Assembly (NCBI GenBank): GCA_045535815.1
Contig: JAZSMJ010000059.1
Coordinates: forward strand, 1 to 31,402
Length of the DNA: 31,402 nucleotides
From: JAZSMJ01 sp045535815
GTDB lineage: Bacteria; Bacillota; Clostridia; Oscillospirales; CAG-272
Direction: 5' to 3'
Below the pieces are notes generated by a model. It saw only the letters and a program-made list of their open reading frames with translations. It did no database searches and was not told where the DNA came from. The position numbers were made by a program, and so were the translations under genes. Below, piece after piece: positions 24,300 to 31,402 of this stretch. Position 1 is the stretch's first letter, and each line of letters opens with the position of its first letter.

Positions 24300-24818
24300 G
24301 TGATTTTTCTTTCCTATATAATTATACCGATAATAATGGCACTCCTCGGACTTGCGGTATGCATATCGAAGAAGGATATGTTCGGTGAGTTTACCGAGGG
24401 TGCGAGAGAGGGACTCGAGTGCGGAGTGTCACTTCTTCCGACGCTGTGCGGACTTATAACCGCAGTGAGTATGTGGAACGCCTGCGGAGCGGCGGAGCTT
24501 ATATCTGATTTTGCTGCGCCGCTTTGCAGTTACGTGGGCATTCCGTCTGAACTTGCATCCTTTCTTACCGTAAGACCGGTGTCGGGCAGTGCGTCAATAG
24601 CAATGCTGAGCTCTATCTTTGACAAGTTCGGCCCCGATAGCTTTGTCGGAAGGTGCGCTTCGGTAATAATGGGCTCCTCGGATACGCTGATATACGTTAT
24701 CACCGTTTATTTCGGCGCAATAGGCATAAAGCGCACGAGACATACGTTTGTTGCCGCTTTTATTACCATGATAATCAGCGTTATCGTGTCCTGCAGGACG
24801 GTAATGCTGTTCTTTTGA
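24300..24818 (+). CDS. spmB: Spore maturation protein B
   Basis: 172 aa, similar in length to Bacillus SpmB (178). It is a membrane protein with the family segments EFTEGAREGLECGVSLLPTLCGL, FLTVRPVSGSASIAMLS and MGSSDTLIYVITVYFGAIG; the last is diagnostic. It begins with GTG at 24300, four bases after the spmA stop. The ribosome binding site (GAGGGG) is embedded in the spmA end. It acts with SpmA in spore core dehydration. A weak AT-rich hairpin follows. Confidence 0.94.
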   Translation: MIFLSYIIIPIIMALLGLAVCISKKDMFGEFTEGAREGLECGVSLLPTLCGLITAVSMWNACGAAELISDFAAPLCSYVGIPSELASFLTVRPVSGSASIAMLSSIFDKFGPDSFVGRCASVIMGSSDTLIYVITVYFGAIGIKRTRHTFVAAFITMIISVIVSCRTVMLFF

Positions 24819-24832
24819 CAGCAAAAAAGAGT

Positions 24833-24856
24833 GGAAAAAAGCATTTTATCGCTTTT
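24833..24856 (+). terminator. Possible terminator after spmB
   Basis: An A-run followed by gc, an 8-base loop and gcttttt can fold as an AAAAAGC/GCTTTTT stem ending in T residues, 15-40 bases after the spmB stop. The stem is AT-rich and weak. Confidence 0.35.
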
Positions 24857-24902
24857 TGAAGGGAATAATTTGTAAACAAATTGTAAAATAATAGATAGGG
24901 TA

Positions 24903-24931
24903 TTGCATTCGCATTAATAATGTAGTACAAT
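24903..24931 (+). promoter_or_regulatory. Promoter of the S10 ribosomal protein operon
   Basis: TTGCAT (24903-24908), a 17-bp spacer and TACAAT (24926-24931). The predicted start near 24938 leaves an approximately 275-base untranslated leader before rpsJ. Confidence 0.75.
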
Positions 24932-24937
24932 GGATAG

Positions 24938-25200
24938 GCTTGATGTGCGATGAAGCGGGAGGTTGCTCTATAGGCCTTCAGTAAGCCTTTAGAGGTAATT
25001 TCCGTGGAGTATGTCCGTGCGGAGAGATCCGCAGTTAACCGGGCGACAGCAAAATACTGAACATAGTAATGTTCCCGAGTTTGCGTTGTTTTAAAGCAAA
25101 ATAAGTCCGCAAAATTCGGTTTTTTATACCGGGAGTTATGAAACGCCCGGGTTAGTGTTCAGATTTTCTGCCCCACTTTAAAGCAAATGTATAAATTTAA
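24938..25200 (+). ncRNA. Structured 5' leader of the S10 operon (candidate ribosomal-protein autoregulatory RNA)
   Basis: The 24938-25200 stretch has no ORF but several stems. CTCTATAGGC (24966-24975) pairs with GCCTTTAGAG (24985-24994). TGCGGA (25018-25023) pairs with TCCGCA (25028-25033) around a GAGA (GNRA) tetraloop. AACCGGGCG (25037-25045) pairs, with one bulge, with CGCCCGGGTT (25144-25153), closing a ~100-base domain. CTGAACA (25057-25063) inside that domain is complementary to TGTTCAG (25156-25162) outside it, allowing a pseudoknot or alternative fold. Ribosomal operons often use such leaders for feedback by one of their products (L4 in Gammaproteobacteria). The ligand here is not known from sequence. 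Confidence 0.55.
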
Positions 25201-25214
25201 AGGAGGCAAAACCA

Positions 25215-25529
25215 GTGGCAATTAATGAAAAACTCAGAATCAGACTTAAGAGCTATGATCACACACTGATTGATCAGGCGGCAGAGAAGATAGTTGAGGC
25301 TGCGAAGAGAAACGGTGCAGAGGTTTCCGGACCCATTCCGCTTCCCACAGAGAAGGAAATCGTTACCATTCTCCGTGCAGTTCACAAGTATAAGGACAGC
25401 CGCGAACAGTTCGAACTGAGAACACACAAAAGGCTTATAGACATCATTAAGCCCTCACAGAAGACTGCTGAGGCACTTATGAGCCTTGAACTTCCGGCCG
25501 GCGTTGAGATCGAAATAGTTTCCAAATAA
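25215..25529 (+). CDS. rpsJ: 30S ribosomal protein S10
   Basis: 104 aa, full length. The conserved NEKLRIRLKSYDHTLIDQAA start and the EQFELRTHKRLIDI loop identify S10, a small-subunit head protein that also serves as transcription antitermination factor NusE. The start is GTG at 25215 behind AAAGGAGG. It is the first gene of the operon and sits after the long leader. Confidence 0.97.
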   Translation: MAINEKLRIRLKSYDHTLIDQAAEKIVEAAKRNGAEVSGPIPLPTEKEIVTILRAVHKYKDSREQFELRTHKRLIDIIKPSQKTAEALMSLELPAGVEIEIVSK

Positions 25530-25619
25530 TCAAGCTTGGAATTAAAGGATTTTAACAGGCAGAGGTTTTATGTCAAGTTGGCAAAGCCAACCAATAACTA
25601 AAACAGGAGGAAAAAAGAA

Positions 25620-26252
25620 ATGAAAAAAGGAATCATCGGAAAGAAAATCGGTATGACCCAGATTTTCGATGAGGCCGGAAACGTAATTCCGGTAACAGTA
25701 ATTGAAGCAGGTCCCTGCGTTGTCGCTCAGAAGAAGACAGTCGAAAACGACGGCTATGACGCTGTGCAGCTCGGCTTTGAGGACATCGTTGAGAAGAAGC
25801 TCACAAAAGCAGAGGCGGGACACTTCAAAAAGGCAGGCGTTGGCCTGAAGAAGCACCTGAAGGAATTCAGACTCGACGACATATCGGCTTATAATGTAGG
25901 CGATACCGTCACCGCTGACATATTTGCAGCAGGTGAAAAGGTCGACGTGACCGGTATAACAAAGGGTCATGGATACACAGGTACAGTTAAGAGATGGGGC
26001 GCACACGTCCTCAGAATGACACACGGTACAGGTCCTGTACACCGTCAGCCCGGTTCCATGGGATCGACTTCGTCTCCCTCAAGAATTTTCAAGAACAAGA
26101 AGATGGCGGGACAGTACGGTAACGAACAGGTAACCATACTCAATCTTGTAGTTGCAAAAATCGATGCGGAAAAGAACATTATCGCTATTAAGGGCGCCGT
26201 TCCGGGTGCTAAGGGCGGAATCGTATTTATCCGCAACGCAGTGAAAGCATAA
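25620..26252 (+). CDS. rplC: 50S ribosomal protein L3
   Basis: 210 aa. It begins KKGIIGKKIGMTQIFDEAGN and contains the GTVKRWGAHVLRMTHGTGPV region and the GSMGSTSSPSRIFKNKKMAG loop that reaches towards the peptidyl-transferase centre. L3 is an early assembly protein of the large subunit. AGGAGG precedes the ATG. The 90-bp gap after rpsJ has no terminator. Confidence 0.97.
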   Translation: MKKGIIGKKIGMTQIFDEAGNVIPVTVIEAGPCVVAQKKTVENDGYDAVQLGFEDIVEKKLTKAEAGHFKKAGVGLKKHLKEFRLDDISAYNVGDTVTADIFAAGEKVDVTGITKGHGYTGTVKRWGAHVLRMTHGTGPVHRQPGSMGSTSSPSRIFKNKKMAGQYGNEQVTILNLVVAKIDAEKNIIAIKGAVPGAKGGIVFIRNAVKA

Positions 26253-26272
26253 AGCGGAAGGAGGAAAAAACG

Positions 26273-26896
26273 ATGCCAGTTGTAAAAGTAGTAAATATGG
26301 CGGGCAAGGAAGTCGGCGATATCACTCTTTCGGACGCAGTGTTCGGAGCAGAGGTTAATGCGTCGGTTCTTCACTCCGCAGTAAGAGCTTACCTTCTCAA
26401 TCAGAGACAGGGAACACAGTCTGCGCTCACACGTACCGAGGTTTCCGGTGGCGGTAAGAAGCCGTGGAGACAGAAGGGTACAGGTCGTGCAAGACAGGGT
26501 TCAACAAGAGCACCTCAGTGGACACACGGCGGAATCGTGTTCGCACCCAAGCCCAGATCCTACAGAGTTACTCTTAATAAGAAAGTAAAGAAACTTGCAC
26601 TTGTAAGTGCTATGTCGGACAAGGTTGCCGGCGGCAACATGATCGTTATCGACTCCATTAAGGCTGATGCATTCAGCACAAAGGCTATGGCTGAGATGCT
26701 TAAGGCTGTTGGAAGCGAAAAGAAGGCTCTCGTAATTCTCGCTGAAAACGACGAGAAGACAGTAAAGAGCATGGCAAACATACCCGGAGTTAAAACAGCT
26801 CAGGTAAACACAATCAACGTCTATGACATCGTGAACGCAACGTCGTTCATCGTTGACAAGGCAGCGGCACAGAAACTCGAGGAGGTGTATGCGTAA
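26273..26896 (+). CDS. rplD: 50S ribosomal protein L4
   Basis: 207 aa. The exit-tunnel loop TEVSGGGKKPWRQKGTGRAR followed by HGGIVFAPKPRSY is diagnostic. L4 lines the nascent-peptide tunnel and, in enterobacteria, represses its own operon through the S10 leader; whether it does so here is open. The stop codon overlaps the rplW start (TAATG), which suggests translational coupling. Confidence 0.97.
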   Translation: MPVVKVVNMAGKEVGDITLSDAVFGAEVNASVLHSAVRAYLLNQRQGTQSALTRTEVSGGGKKPWRQKGTGRARQGSTRAPQWTHGGIVFAPKPRSYRVTLNKKVKKLALVSAMSDKVAGGNMIVIDSIKADAFSTKAMAEMLKAVGSEKKALVILAENDEKTVKSMANIPGVKTAQVNTINVYDIVNATSFIVDKAAAQKLEEVYA

Positions 26897-27192
26897 TGAT
26901 TAAAACAGCACAGGATATAATCATTAAGCCTATCATAACTGAAGCGAGCATGGATATGAGCGCTGAGAAGAAGTACGTCTTCAAGGTTATGAAATCCGCG
27001 ACAAAGCCGGAAATCGCAAAGGCAGCTGAAGAGCTCTTCGGAGTTAAGGTTGCAAGCGTAAACACTATCAATATGAAGAAAAAACCGAAAAGACTCGGCG
27101 TTCACTACGGATATACATCCGAATGGAAGAAAGCTATCATTACTCTGAAGCCCGACTCCAAGACCATCGAGTTCTTCGAAGGTATGAACTAA
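26896..27192 (+). CDS. rplW: 50S ribosomal protein L23
   Basis: 98 aa. Recognised by DIIIKPIITEASMDM, KYVFKVMKSATKPEIAKAAEELFGVKV and the basic MKKKPKRLG loop. It sits at the tunnel exit, where trigger factor and SRP dock. The ATG shares an A with the rplD stop codon; GAGG lies within the rplD end. Confidence 0.97.
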   Translation: MIKTAQDIIIKPIITEASMDMSAEKKYVFKVMKSATKPEIAKAAEELFGVKVASVNTINMKKKPKRLGVHYGYTSEWKKAIITLKPDSKTIEFFEGMN

Positions 27193-27213
27193 TTTGAGGA
27201 GGAGTGAAGACTA

Positions 27214-28044
27214 ATGGCAACAATAAAGTATAAACCCACTACTCCGGCGAGACGTAATATGTCAGTTGCATCTTTCGAGGAGGTTACAAAGTTCTCTCCC
27301 GAAAAGAGCCTGCTTACCGTTCTTAAGAAGCACTCCGGACGCAACAGCTACGGAAGAATCACAGTTCGTCACCACGGCGGCGGAAACAAGAAGAAGTACA
27401 GAATTATCGACTTCAAGCGTACAGTTGACGCACCCGCAACGGTAATCGGCGTTGAGTACGATCCTAACAGAACGGCATACATCGCTCTCGTACAGTACGA
27501 AGACGGAACAAAGAAGTATATAATCGCTCCCGTTGGACTTAAGGACGGCGACGTTATATACACAGGAGCAGAAGCCGATATCAAACCCGGTAACACGCTC
27601 CCGATAGCAAATATCCCGGTTGGTACGTTCATTCACAATATCGAACTTTATCCCGGCAAGGGCGCACAGATGGTTCGTTCCGCAGGCGTTATGGCACAGC
27701 TCATGGCGAAGGAAAACGGAATGGCTCAGGTAAGACTTCCTTCCGGTGAAGTAAGACTTGTAAGACTTGACTGCAAGGCAACAATCGGTCAGGTAGGCAA
27801 CGTTGAGCATGAAACTGTCAAGGTCGGTAAGGCCGGTAAGACACGTCATAAGGGAATCAGACCTACAGTACGTGGTTCTGTAATGAACCCCTGCGATCAC
27901 CCGCACGGTGGTGGTGAAGGTAGATCACCCATCGGACGTCCCGGACCTGTTACTCCTTGGGGTAAACCTGCACTTGGTTATAAGACCCGTGACAAGAAGG
28001 CAAAGACCGATAAGTTCATAGTAAAACGCAGAAACGGTAAATAA
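27214..28044 (+). CDS. rplB: 50S ribosomal protein L2
   Basis: 276 aa, standard length. Visible landmarks are HSGRNSYGRITVRHHGGG, the RTAYIALVQYEDG barrel strand and the C-terminal GVMNPxDHPHGGGEG-type segment with the His close to the peptidyl-transferase centre. It is a primary 23S rRNA binder needed for subunit association. GAGGAGG precedes the ATG. Confidence 0.98.
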   Translation: MATIKYKPTTPARRNMSVASFEEVTKFSPEKSLLTVLKKHSGRNSYGRITVRHHGGGNKKKYRIIDFKRTVDAPATVIGVEYDPNRTAYIALVQYEDGTKKYIIAPVGLKDGDVIYTGAEADIKPGNTLPIANIPVGTFIHNIELYPGKGAQMVRSAGVMAQLMAKENGMAQVRLPSGEVRLVRLDCKATIGQVGNVEHETVKVGKAGKTRHKGIRPTVRGSVMNPCDHPHGGGEGRSPIGRPGPVTPWGKPALGYKTRDKKAKTDKFIVKRRNGK

Positions 28045-28063
28045 TGAAGGAGGCAAACGATAA

Positions 28064-28345
28064 ATGAGCAGAAGCCTTAAAAAGGGACCTTTTGTCGAAG
28101 CAAAGCTCTTCAACCGCATCGTTGCAATGAACGAAGCAGGCGACAAGAAGGTTCTTAAGACATGGTCAAGAGCTTCCACAATATTCCCGGAATTTGTCGG
28201 ACATACTATTGCAGTTCATGACGGCAGAAAGCATGTACCGGTTTATGTTACCGAGGATATGGTTGGACATAAATTAGGTGAATTCGCACCTACAAGAACA
28301 TTTAAGGGACATTCAGGTTCCAAGACGTCCAATACGTCGAAATAA
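28064..28345 (+). CDS. rpsS: 30S ribosomal protein S19
   Basis: 93 aa. MSRSLKKGPFVEAKL, KTWSRASTIFPEFVGHTIAVHDGRKHVPVY-type core and KLGEFAPTRTFKGHSG match S19, which binds the 30S head with S13. AAGGAGG precedes the ATG. Confidence 0.97.
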   Translation: MSRSLKKGPFVEAKLFNRIVAMNEAGDKKVLKTWSRASTIFPEFVGHTIAVHDGRKHVPVYVTEDMVGHKLGEFAPTRTFKGHSGSKTSNTSK

Positions 28346-28366
28346 TTGCAGGAGGTAATCGTAGAA

Positions 28367-28705
28367 ATGGAAGCAAAAGCATATCTTAAATACGCAAGAA
28401 TATCTCCGCGCAAAGTGAAAATAGTGCTCGACCTCATTCGCGGAAAAGACGCGGATGTTGCAATGGCAATACTCAAGCATACACCTAAGGCAGCTTCTGA
28501 ATATCTTATAAAGCTGCTCAAGAGCGCAGTGGCAAATGCTGAACACAACTTCAAGATGGATACCACAAAGCTCTACGTATCCGAGTGCTTCGTATGCCCC
28601 GGCCCCACACTCAAGCGCGTTATGCCCAGAGCACAGGGAAGAGCGGACAGAATTCTGAAGCGTACAAGCCATGTGACACTCGCTGTCAAGGAAAAGGAAA
28701 ACTAA
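28367..28705 (+). CDS. rplV: 50S ribosomal protein L22
   Basis: 112 aa from the ATG at 28367, which has GGAGG 11 bases upstream and gives the usual L22 N-terminus (MEAKAYLKYARISPRKVK). An in-frame TTG at 28346 would overlap the ribosome binding site and is rejected. The tunnel-loop hairpin with PGPTLKRVMPRAQGRADRI is intact; this loop is where macrolide-resistance changes usually occur. Confidence 0.96.
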   Translation: MEAKAYLKYARISPRKVKIVLDLIRGKDADVAMAILKHTPKAASEYLIKLLKSAVANAEHNFKMDTTKLYVSECFVCPGPTLKRVMPRAQGRADRILKRTSHVTLAVKEKEN

Positions 28706-28726
28706 GAGAAGGAGGAAGAGAAAAAG

Positions 28727-29566
28727 ATGGGTCAGAAAGTTAATCCCCACGGCTTACGCGTGGGCGTTATAAAAGACTGGGATTCAAGATGGTTCGAAAA
28801 GGATCAGCTTTTCGGAGACACACTTGTATCCGACTACAAAGTCAGAGAATATCTGAAAGATAAGCTCCAGGCAGCAGGAATACCGAAGATCGAGATCGAA
28901 AGATACGCAGATCGTGCAAAGGTATTTATCCACTGCGCAAAGCCCGGTCTGGTAATCGGACGTGGCGGAGCAGAGATAGATAAGCTCAGAGCAACACTTG
29001 AGACCATGATAGGAAAGACTGTTTCGGTAAACGTTATCGAAGTAAGACTTCCCGATCTCAACGCACAGCTCGTTGCTGAAAATATCGCAAAGCAGCTCGA
29101 GGGCCGTGTTTCCTTCAGACGTGCTATGAAGCAGTGCATCGGAAGAACAATGAAGCTCGGAGCTAAGGGTATAAAGATTGCTGTATCCGGCAGACTTGGC
29201 GGAGCAGAAATCGCAAGAACAGAACATTATCATGAGGGAACTATTCCGCTTCAGACACTCAGAGCAGACATCGATTACGGTTTCTGGGAAGCAAATACAA
29301 CCTACGGTAAGATCGGCGTTAAGGTATGGATATACAACGGCGAAGTTCTGAATGACGGCAGAAATAAGACGGTCAAGAGACAGTTCGCTCAGGGCGAGCA
29401 GAGAAACGACAGAAGAGACCGTGGTCCTCGTAACTCTGAAGGCAGAGGCGAGCGCAGACCTCGTTATAACAACAACAATAACGGTTATAACGGACGCAAC
29501 AGCGGTAACCGCCGTCCCGCACCTGCACACGCAGGCGAAAGAAATACAGCAAAGGGGGACGCATAA
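28727..29566 (+). CDS. rpsC: 30S ribosomal protein S3 with low-complexity C-terminal tail
   Basis: 279 aa, longer than the usual ~220-230. Residues 1-215 are standard: MGQKVNPHGLRVG, the KH domain with VIGRGGAEIDKLR, and SGRLGGAEIARTEHYHEG. The last ~60 residues form a disordered Arg/Gly/Asn-rich tail (NDRRDRGPRNSEGRGERRPR then a run of Asn) of no known role. S3 forms part of the mRNA entry channel helicase. GGAGG precedes the ATG. Confidence 0.96.
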   Translation: MGQKVNPHGLRVGVIKDWDSRWFEKDQLFGDTLVSDYKVREYLKDKLQAAGIPKIEIERYADRAKVFIHCAKPGLVIGRGGAEIDKLRATLETMIGKTVSVNVIEVRLPDLNAQLVAENIAKQLEGRVSFRRAMKQCIGRTMKLGAKGIKIAVSGRLGGAEIARTEHYHEGTIPLQTLRADIDYGFWEANTTYGKIGVKVWIYNGEVLNDGRNKTVKRQFAQGEQRNDRRDRGPRNSEGRGERRPRYNNNNNGYNGRNSGNRRPAPAHAGERNTAKGDA

Positions 29567-29569
29567 ATC

Positions 29570-29983
29570 ATGTTAATGCCTAAGAGAGTTAAATACAGAC
29601 GCGTTCACCGCGGAAGACTTAAGGGTAAGGCAATGCGCGGAAACACAATCACATACGGTGAATACGGTCTCGTAGCACTCGAGCCCGCTTGGATAACAAG
29701 CAATCAGATCGAGGCAGCCCGTATAGCTATGACGAGATATATCCGTCGTGGCGGTCAGGTATGGATAAAGATTTTCCCTGATAAGCCCATAACCGAAAAG
29801 CCTGCTGAAACCCGAATGGGTTCCGGTAAGGGCTCACCCGAATACTGGGTAGCAGTTGTAAAGCCGGGAAGAGTTATGTTCGAAATGAACGGCGTTAGCC
29901 CGGAAGTAGCAAAAGAGGCAATGCGTCTCGCATCTCACAAGCTTCCTATCAAGTGCAAGTTTGTGCAGAAGGACGCTGAATAA
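29570..29983 (+). CDS. rplP: 50S ribosomal protein L16
   Basis: 137 aa. MLMPKRVKYRRVHRGRLKG, ITSNQIEAARIAMTRYIRRGG and the GSGKGSPEYWVAVVKPGRVMFE segment are diagnostic. L16 organises the A-site region of the large subunit. It starts three bases after the rpsC stop, with its ribosome binding site (AAAGGGGG) inside the rpsC end. Confidence 0.97.
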   Translation: MLMPKRVKYRRVHRGRLKGKAMRGNTITYGEYGLVALEPAWITSNQIEAARIAMTRYIRRGGQVWIKIFPDKPITEKPAETRMGSGKGSPEYWVAVVKPGRVMFEMNGVSPEVAKEAMRLASHKLPIKCKFVQKDAE

Positions 29984-30000
29984 TCGAGGGAGGTAAAGAA

Positions 30001-30189
30001 ATGAACGCAAAAGAAATAAGAGAAATGACTCCCGAACAGCTTGATTCCAAGCTTAAGGAGCTCAAGGGCGAGCTTTTTAACCTCCGTTTCCAGCATGCAA
30101 TAAACCAGCTCGACAATCCGCACAGAATAGCAGATGTCAAGAAGGATATCGCACGCATAATGACTATTCTTCATGAGAAGAATGCATAA
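30001..30189 (+). CDS. rpmC: 50S ribosomal protein L29
   Basis: 62 aa, a two-helix hairpin with KEIREMTPEQLDSKLKELKG and the NLRFQHAINQLDNPHRI signature. It lies near the tunnel exit beside L23. GGGAGG precedes the ATG. Confidence 0.97.
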   Translation: MNAKEIREMTPEQLDSKLKELKGELFNLRFQHAINQLDNPHRIADVKKDIARIMTILHEKNA

Positions 30190-30212
30190 TTGCTTAGAAG
30201 GGAGAAAAAGTC

Positions 30213-30479
30213 ATGAGTGAAAACACATCACGTGCTCTCAGAAAGACGAGAGTAGGTAAAGTAATAAGCAATAAGATGGATAAGACCATCGTAGTTGCTA
30301 TAGAGGATAACGTAAAGCACGCTAAATACGGTAAGGTTATCAAGAAGACCCTTAAGCTCCACGCACACGACGAAAACAACGAGTGCACAATAGGAGATAA
30401 GGTAGAAATAATGGAAACAAGACCGCTTTCTAAGACCAAGAGATGGCGCCTGGTCGGCATCATTGAGAAGGCGAAATAA
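30213..30479 (+). CDS. rpsQ: 30S ribosomal protein S17
   Basis: 88 aa OB-fold protein: KTRVGKVISNKMDKTIVVAI, HAKYGKVIKKTLKLHAHDEN and IMETRPLSKTKRWRLV match S17, a primary 16S rRNA binder. AAGGGAG precedes the ATG. Confidence 0.97.
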   Translation: MSENTSRALRKTRVGKVISNKMDKTIVVAIEDNVKHAKYGKVIKKTLKLHAHDENNECTIGDKVEIMETRPLSKTKRWRLVGIIEKAK

Positions 30480-30542
30480 GCGGTCAGCCGGTAATTTAAC
30501 AAGATACGTCAAAGAGCGTATCAAAAAAGGAGGATAAACACA

Positions 30543-30911
30543 GTGATACAGCAACAGTCACTTATGAAGGTAGCGGATAACACCGGTGCCAAGGAAATAA
30601 TGTGCATTCGTGTCCTCGGCGGTACCGGCAGACGCTATGCCAATATTGGCGACGTAGTAATTGCGGCGGTCAAGAAGGCAGCGCCGGGCGGTCAGGTCAA
30701 AAAGGGAGACGTTGTTCGCGCAGTAGTTGTAAGAACAGTTAAAGGCGTTAAGAGAGATGACGGCTCATACATCAGATTCGATGAAAATGCAGCAGTTATC
30801 ATCAGAGATGACAAGACCCCGAGAGGAACACGTATATTTGGCCCAGTAGCAAGAGAGCTCCGTGACAAGGACTATCTTAAGATATTGTCCCTTGCTCCGG
30901 AAGTACTTTAA
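30543..30911 (+). CDS. rplN: 50S ribosomal protein L14
   Basis: 122 aa, the universal length. MIQQQSLMKVADNTGAKEIM and the C-terminal FGPVARELRDKDYLKILSLAPEVL are diagnostic. It forms inter-subunit bridges. The start codon is GTG at 30543 behind AAAGGAGG. Confidence 0.98.
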   Translation: MIQQQSLMKVADNTGAKEIMCIRVLGGTGRRYANIGDVVIAAVKKAAPGGQVKKGDVVRAVVVRTVKGVKRDDGSYIRFDENAAVIIRDDKTPRGTRIFGPVARELRDKDYLKILSLAPEVL

Positions 30912-30926
30912 GGAGGTACAGTAACG

Positions 30927-31232
30927 ATGCATGTAAGAAGAGATGATACCGTTATCGTTATCTCCGGAGACGATAAGGGCAAAAAGGGAAAGGTTATAGA
31001 AGTCTCTCCCAAGGAACGTAAAGTAATAGTTGAAGGCGTTAACATAGTATCTAAGCATACTAAGCCCCGCAAGCAGGGTGAAGCCGGCGGTATACTCAAG
31101 GTTGAAGGACCTATGTATGCTGATAAGGTTCAGCTTTTCTGCTCCAAGTGCAACAAGGGTGTAAGAGCTCAGAAGAAGATTGTTGACGGCAAGAAGATCA
31201 GAGTTTGTGCCAAGTGCGGCAACGAACTGTGA
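30927..31232 (+). CDS. rplX: 50S ribosomal protein L24
   Basis: 101 aa. The KOW motif (DDTVIVISGDDKGKKGKVIE) and VEGVNIVSKHTKPRKQGEAGG identify L24, an initiator of 50S assembly. The C-terminus carries a CSKC...CAKC pair, the zinc-ribbon form found in some bacteria. AAGGAGG precedes the ATG. Confidence 0.97.
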   Translation: MHVRRDDTVIVISGDDKGKKGKVIEVSPKERKVIVEGVNIVSKHTKPRKQGEAGGILKVEGPMYADKVQLFCSKCNKGVRAQKKIVDGKKIRVCAKCGNEL

Positions 31233-31250
31233 TTGCGGAGGTGAAGATAA

Positions 31251-31402
31251 ATGGCAGCAAGACTTAGAGATTTATATGTAAACGAAGTCGTTCCCGCATT
31301 GGCTCAGAAGTTCACCTATAAGAGCCCCATGCAGATCCCGCGCATCGACAAGATCGTTGTTAACGTTGGTGCAGGTGACGCAAAGGATAACACAAAGGTA
31401 AT
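31251..31402 (+). CDS. rplE: 50S ribosomal protein L5 (partial, cut by window end)
   Basis: Only the first 50 codons are present: ARLRDLYVNEVVPALAQKF, then MQIPRIDKIVVNVGAGDA, the standard L5 N-terminus. L5 binds 5S rRNA in the central protuberance. GGAGGTG precedes the ATG at 31251. The reading frame is open to the last base of the window. Confidence 0.95.
   Translation, partial: MAARLRDLYVNEVVPALAQKFTYKSPMQIPRIDKIVVNVGAGDAKDNTKV

Noticed and set aside
27262..27906. Minus-strand ORF of 214 aa opposite rplB
   Set aside because: A shadow of the ribosomal protein gene with no ribosome binding site or domain.
1..31402. CRISPR array, tRNA or rRNA genes, prophage or transposase genes
   Set aside because: No regularly spaced repeats, no cloverleaf candidates and no transposase or phage-like proteins were found in the window.

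Overview
The window looks like a chromosomal segment of an anaerobic, spore-forming, Gram-positive Clostridia member, probably Oscillospiraceae/Ruminococcaceae-like and probably from a gut. This is inferred from spmA/spmB, a SpoIIQ-like LytM protein, an AbrB/SpoVT-type regulator next to Spo0A-box motifs, a PduL-type phosphotransacylase, a canonical Firmicutes S10 ribosomal operon, strong GGAGG ribosome binding sites, sigmaA promoters with 17-bp spacers, and lipoprotein signal peptides. No species name can be given from sequence alone.

Layout. 1-273: a palindromic MITE-like repeat. 274-2271 (minus): an XRE regulator and a ClpP-fold protease. 2395-9080 (plus): PduL phosphotransacylase, a surface lipoprotein with an FKBP domain and trigger-factor-like architecture, HtpG (Hsp90), a degenerate prephenate-dehydratase/ACT-like protein, and a phosphoglucomutase. 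9130-9984 (minus): a SpoIIQ-like M23 protein. 10206-11549 (plus): an L-fucose/L-arabinose isomerase-family protein. 11596-12018 (minus): a two-CBS-domain protein, possibly a nucleotide sensor.

12264-23174 (plus) is the striking part. It holds three consecutive, paralogous, very large lipoproteins (1214, 1230 and 1059 aa), each with a clan GH-A (GH5-like) catalytic barrel. They also carry LamG/concanavalin-like modules, a recurring beta-sandwich carbohydrate-binding-like module, and (in copies 2 and 3) InlB/Flg_new-type repeats. Each gene has its own 17-bp-spaced promoter and its own strong terminator. All three barrels keep the two catalytic glutamates but share the same non-canonical replacements at positions that are near-invariant in GH5. 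In copies 1 and 2 the beta-sandwich module is inserted inside the LamG domain (twice in copy 1, once in copy 2), while copy 3 carries an uninterrupted LamG. Together these look like a locally expanded cell-surface polysaccharide-recognition and hydrolysis locus of uncertain substrate.

23220-24818: an AbrB/SpoVT-like regulator (minus) faces spmA-spmB (plus) across a short region with two perfect Spo0A-box heptamers and a possible sigmaE promoter. 24819-25214: promoter and a long structured 5' leader of the S10 operon. 25215-31402: rpsJ-rplC-rplD-rplW-rplB-rpsS-rplV-rpsC-rplP-rpmC-rpsQ-rplN-rplX-rplE (rplE cut by the window end).
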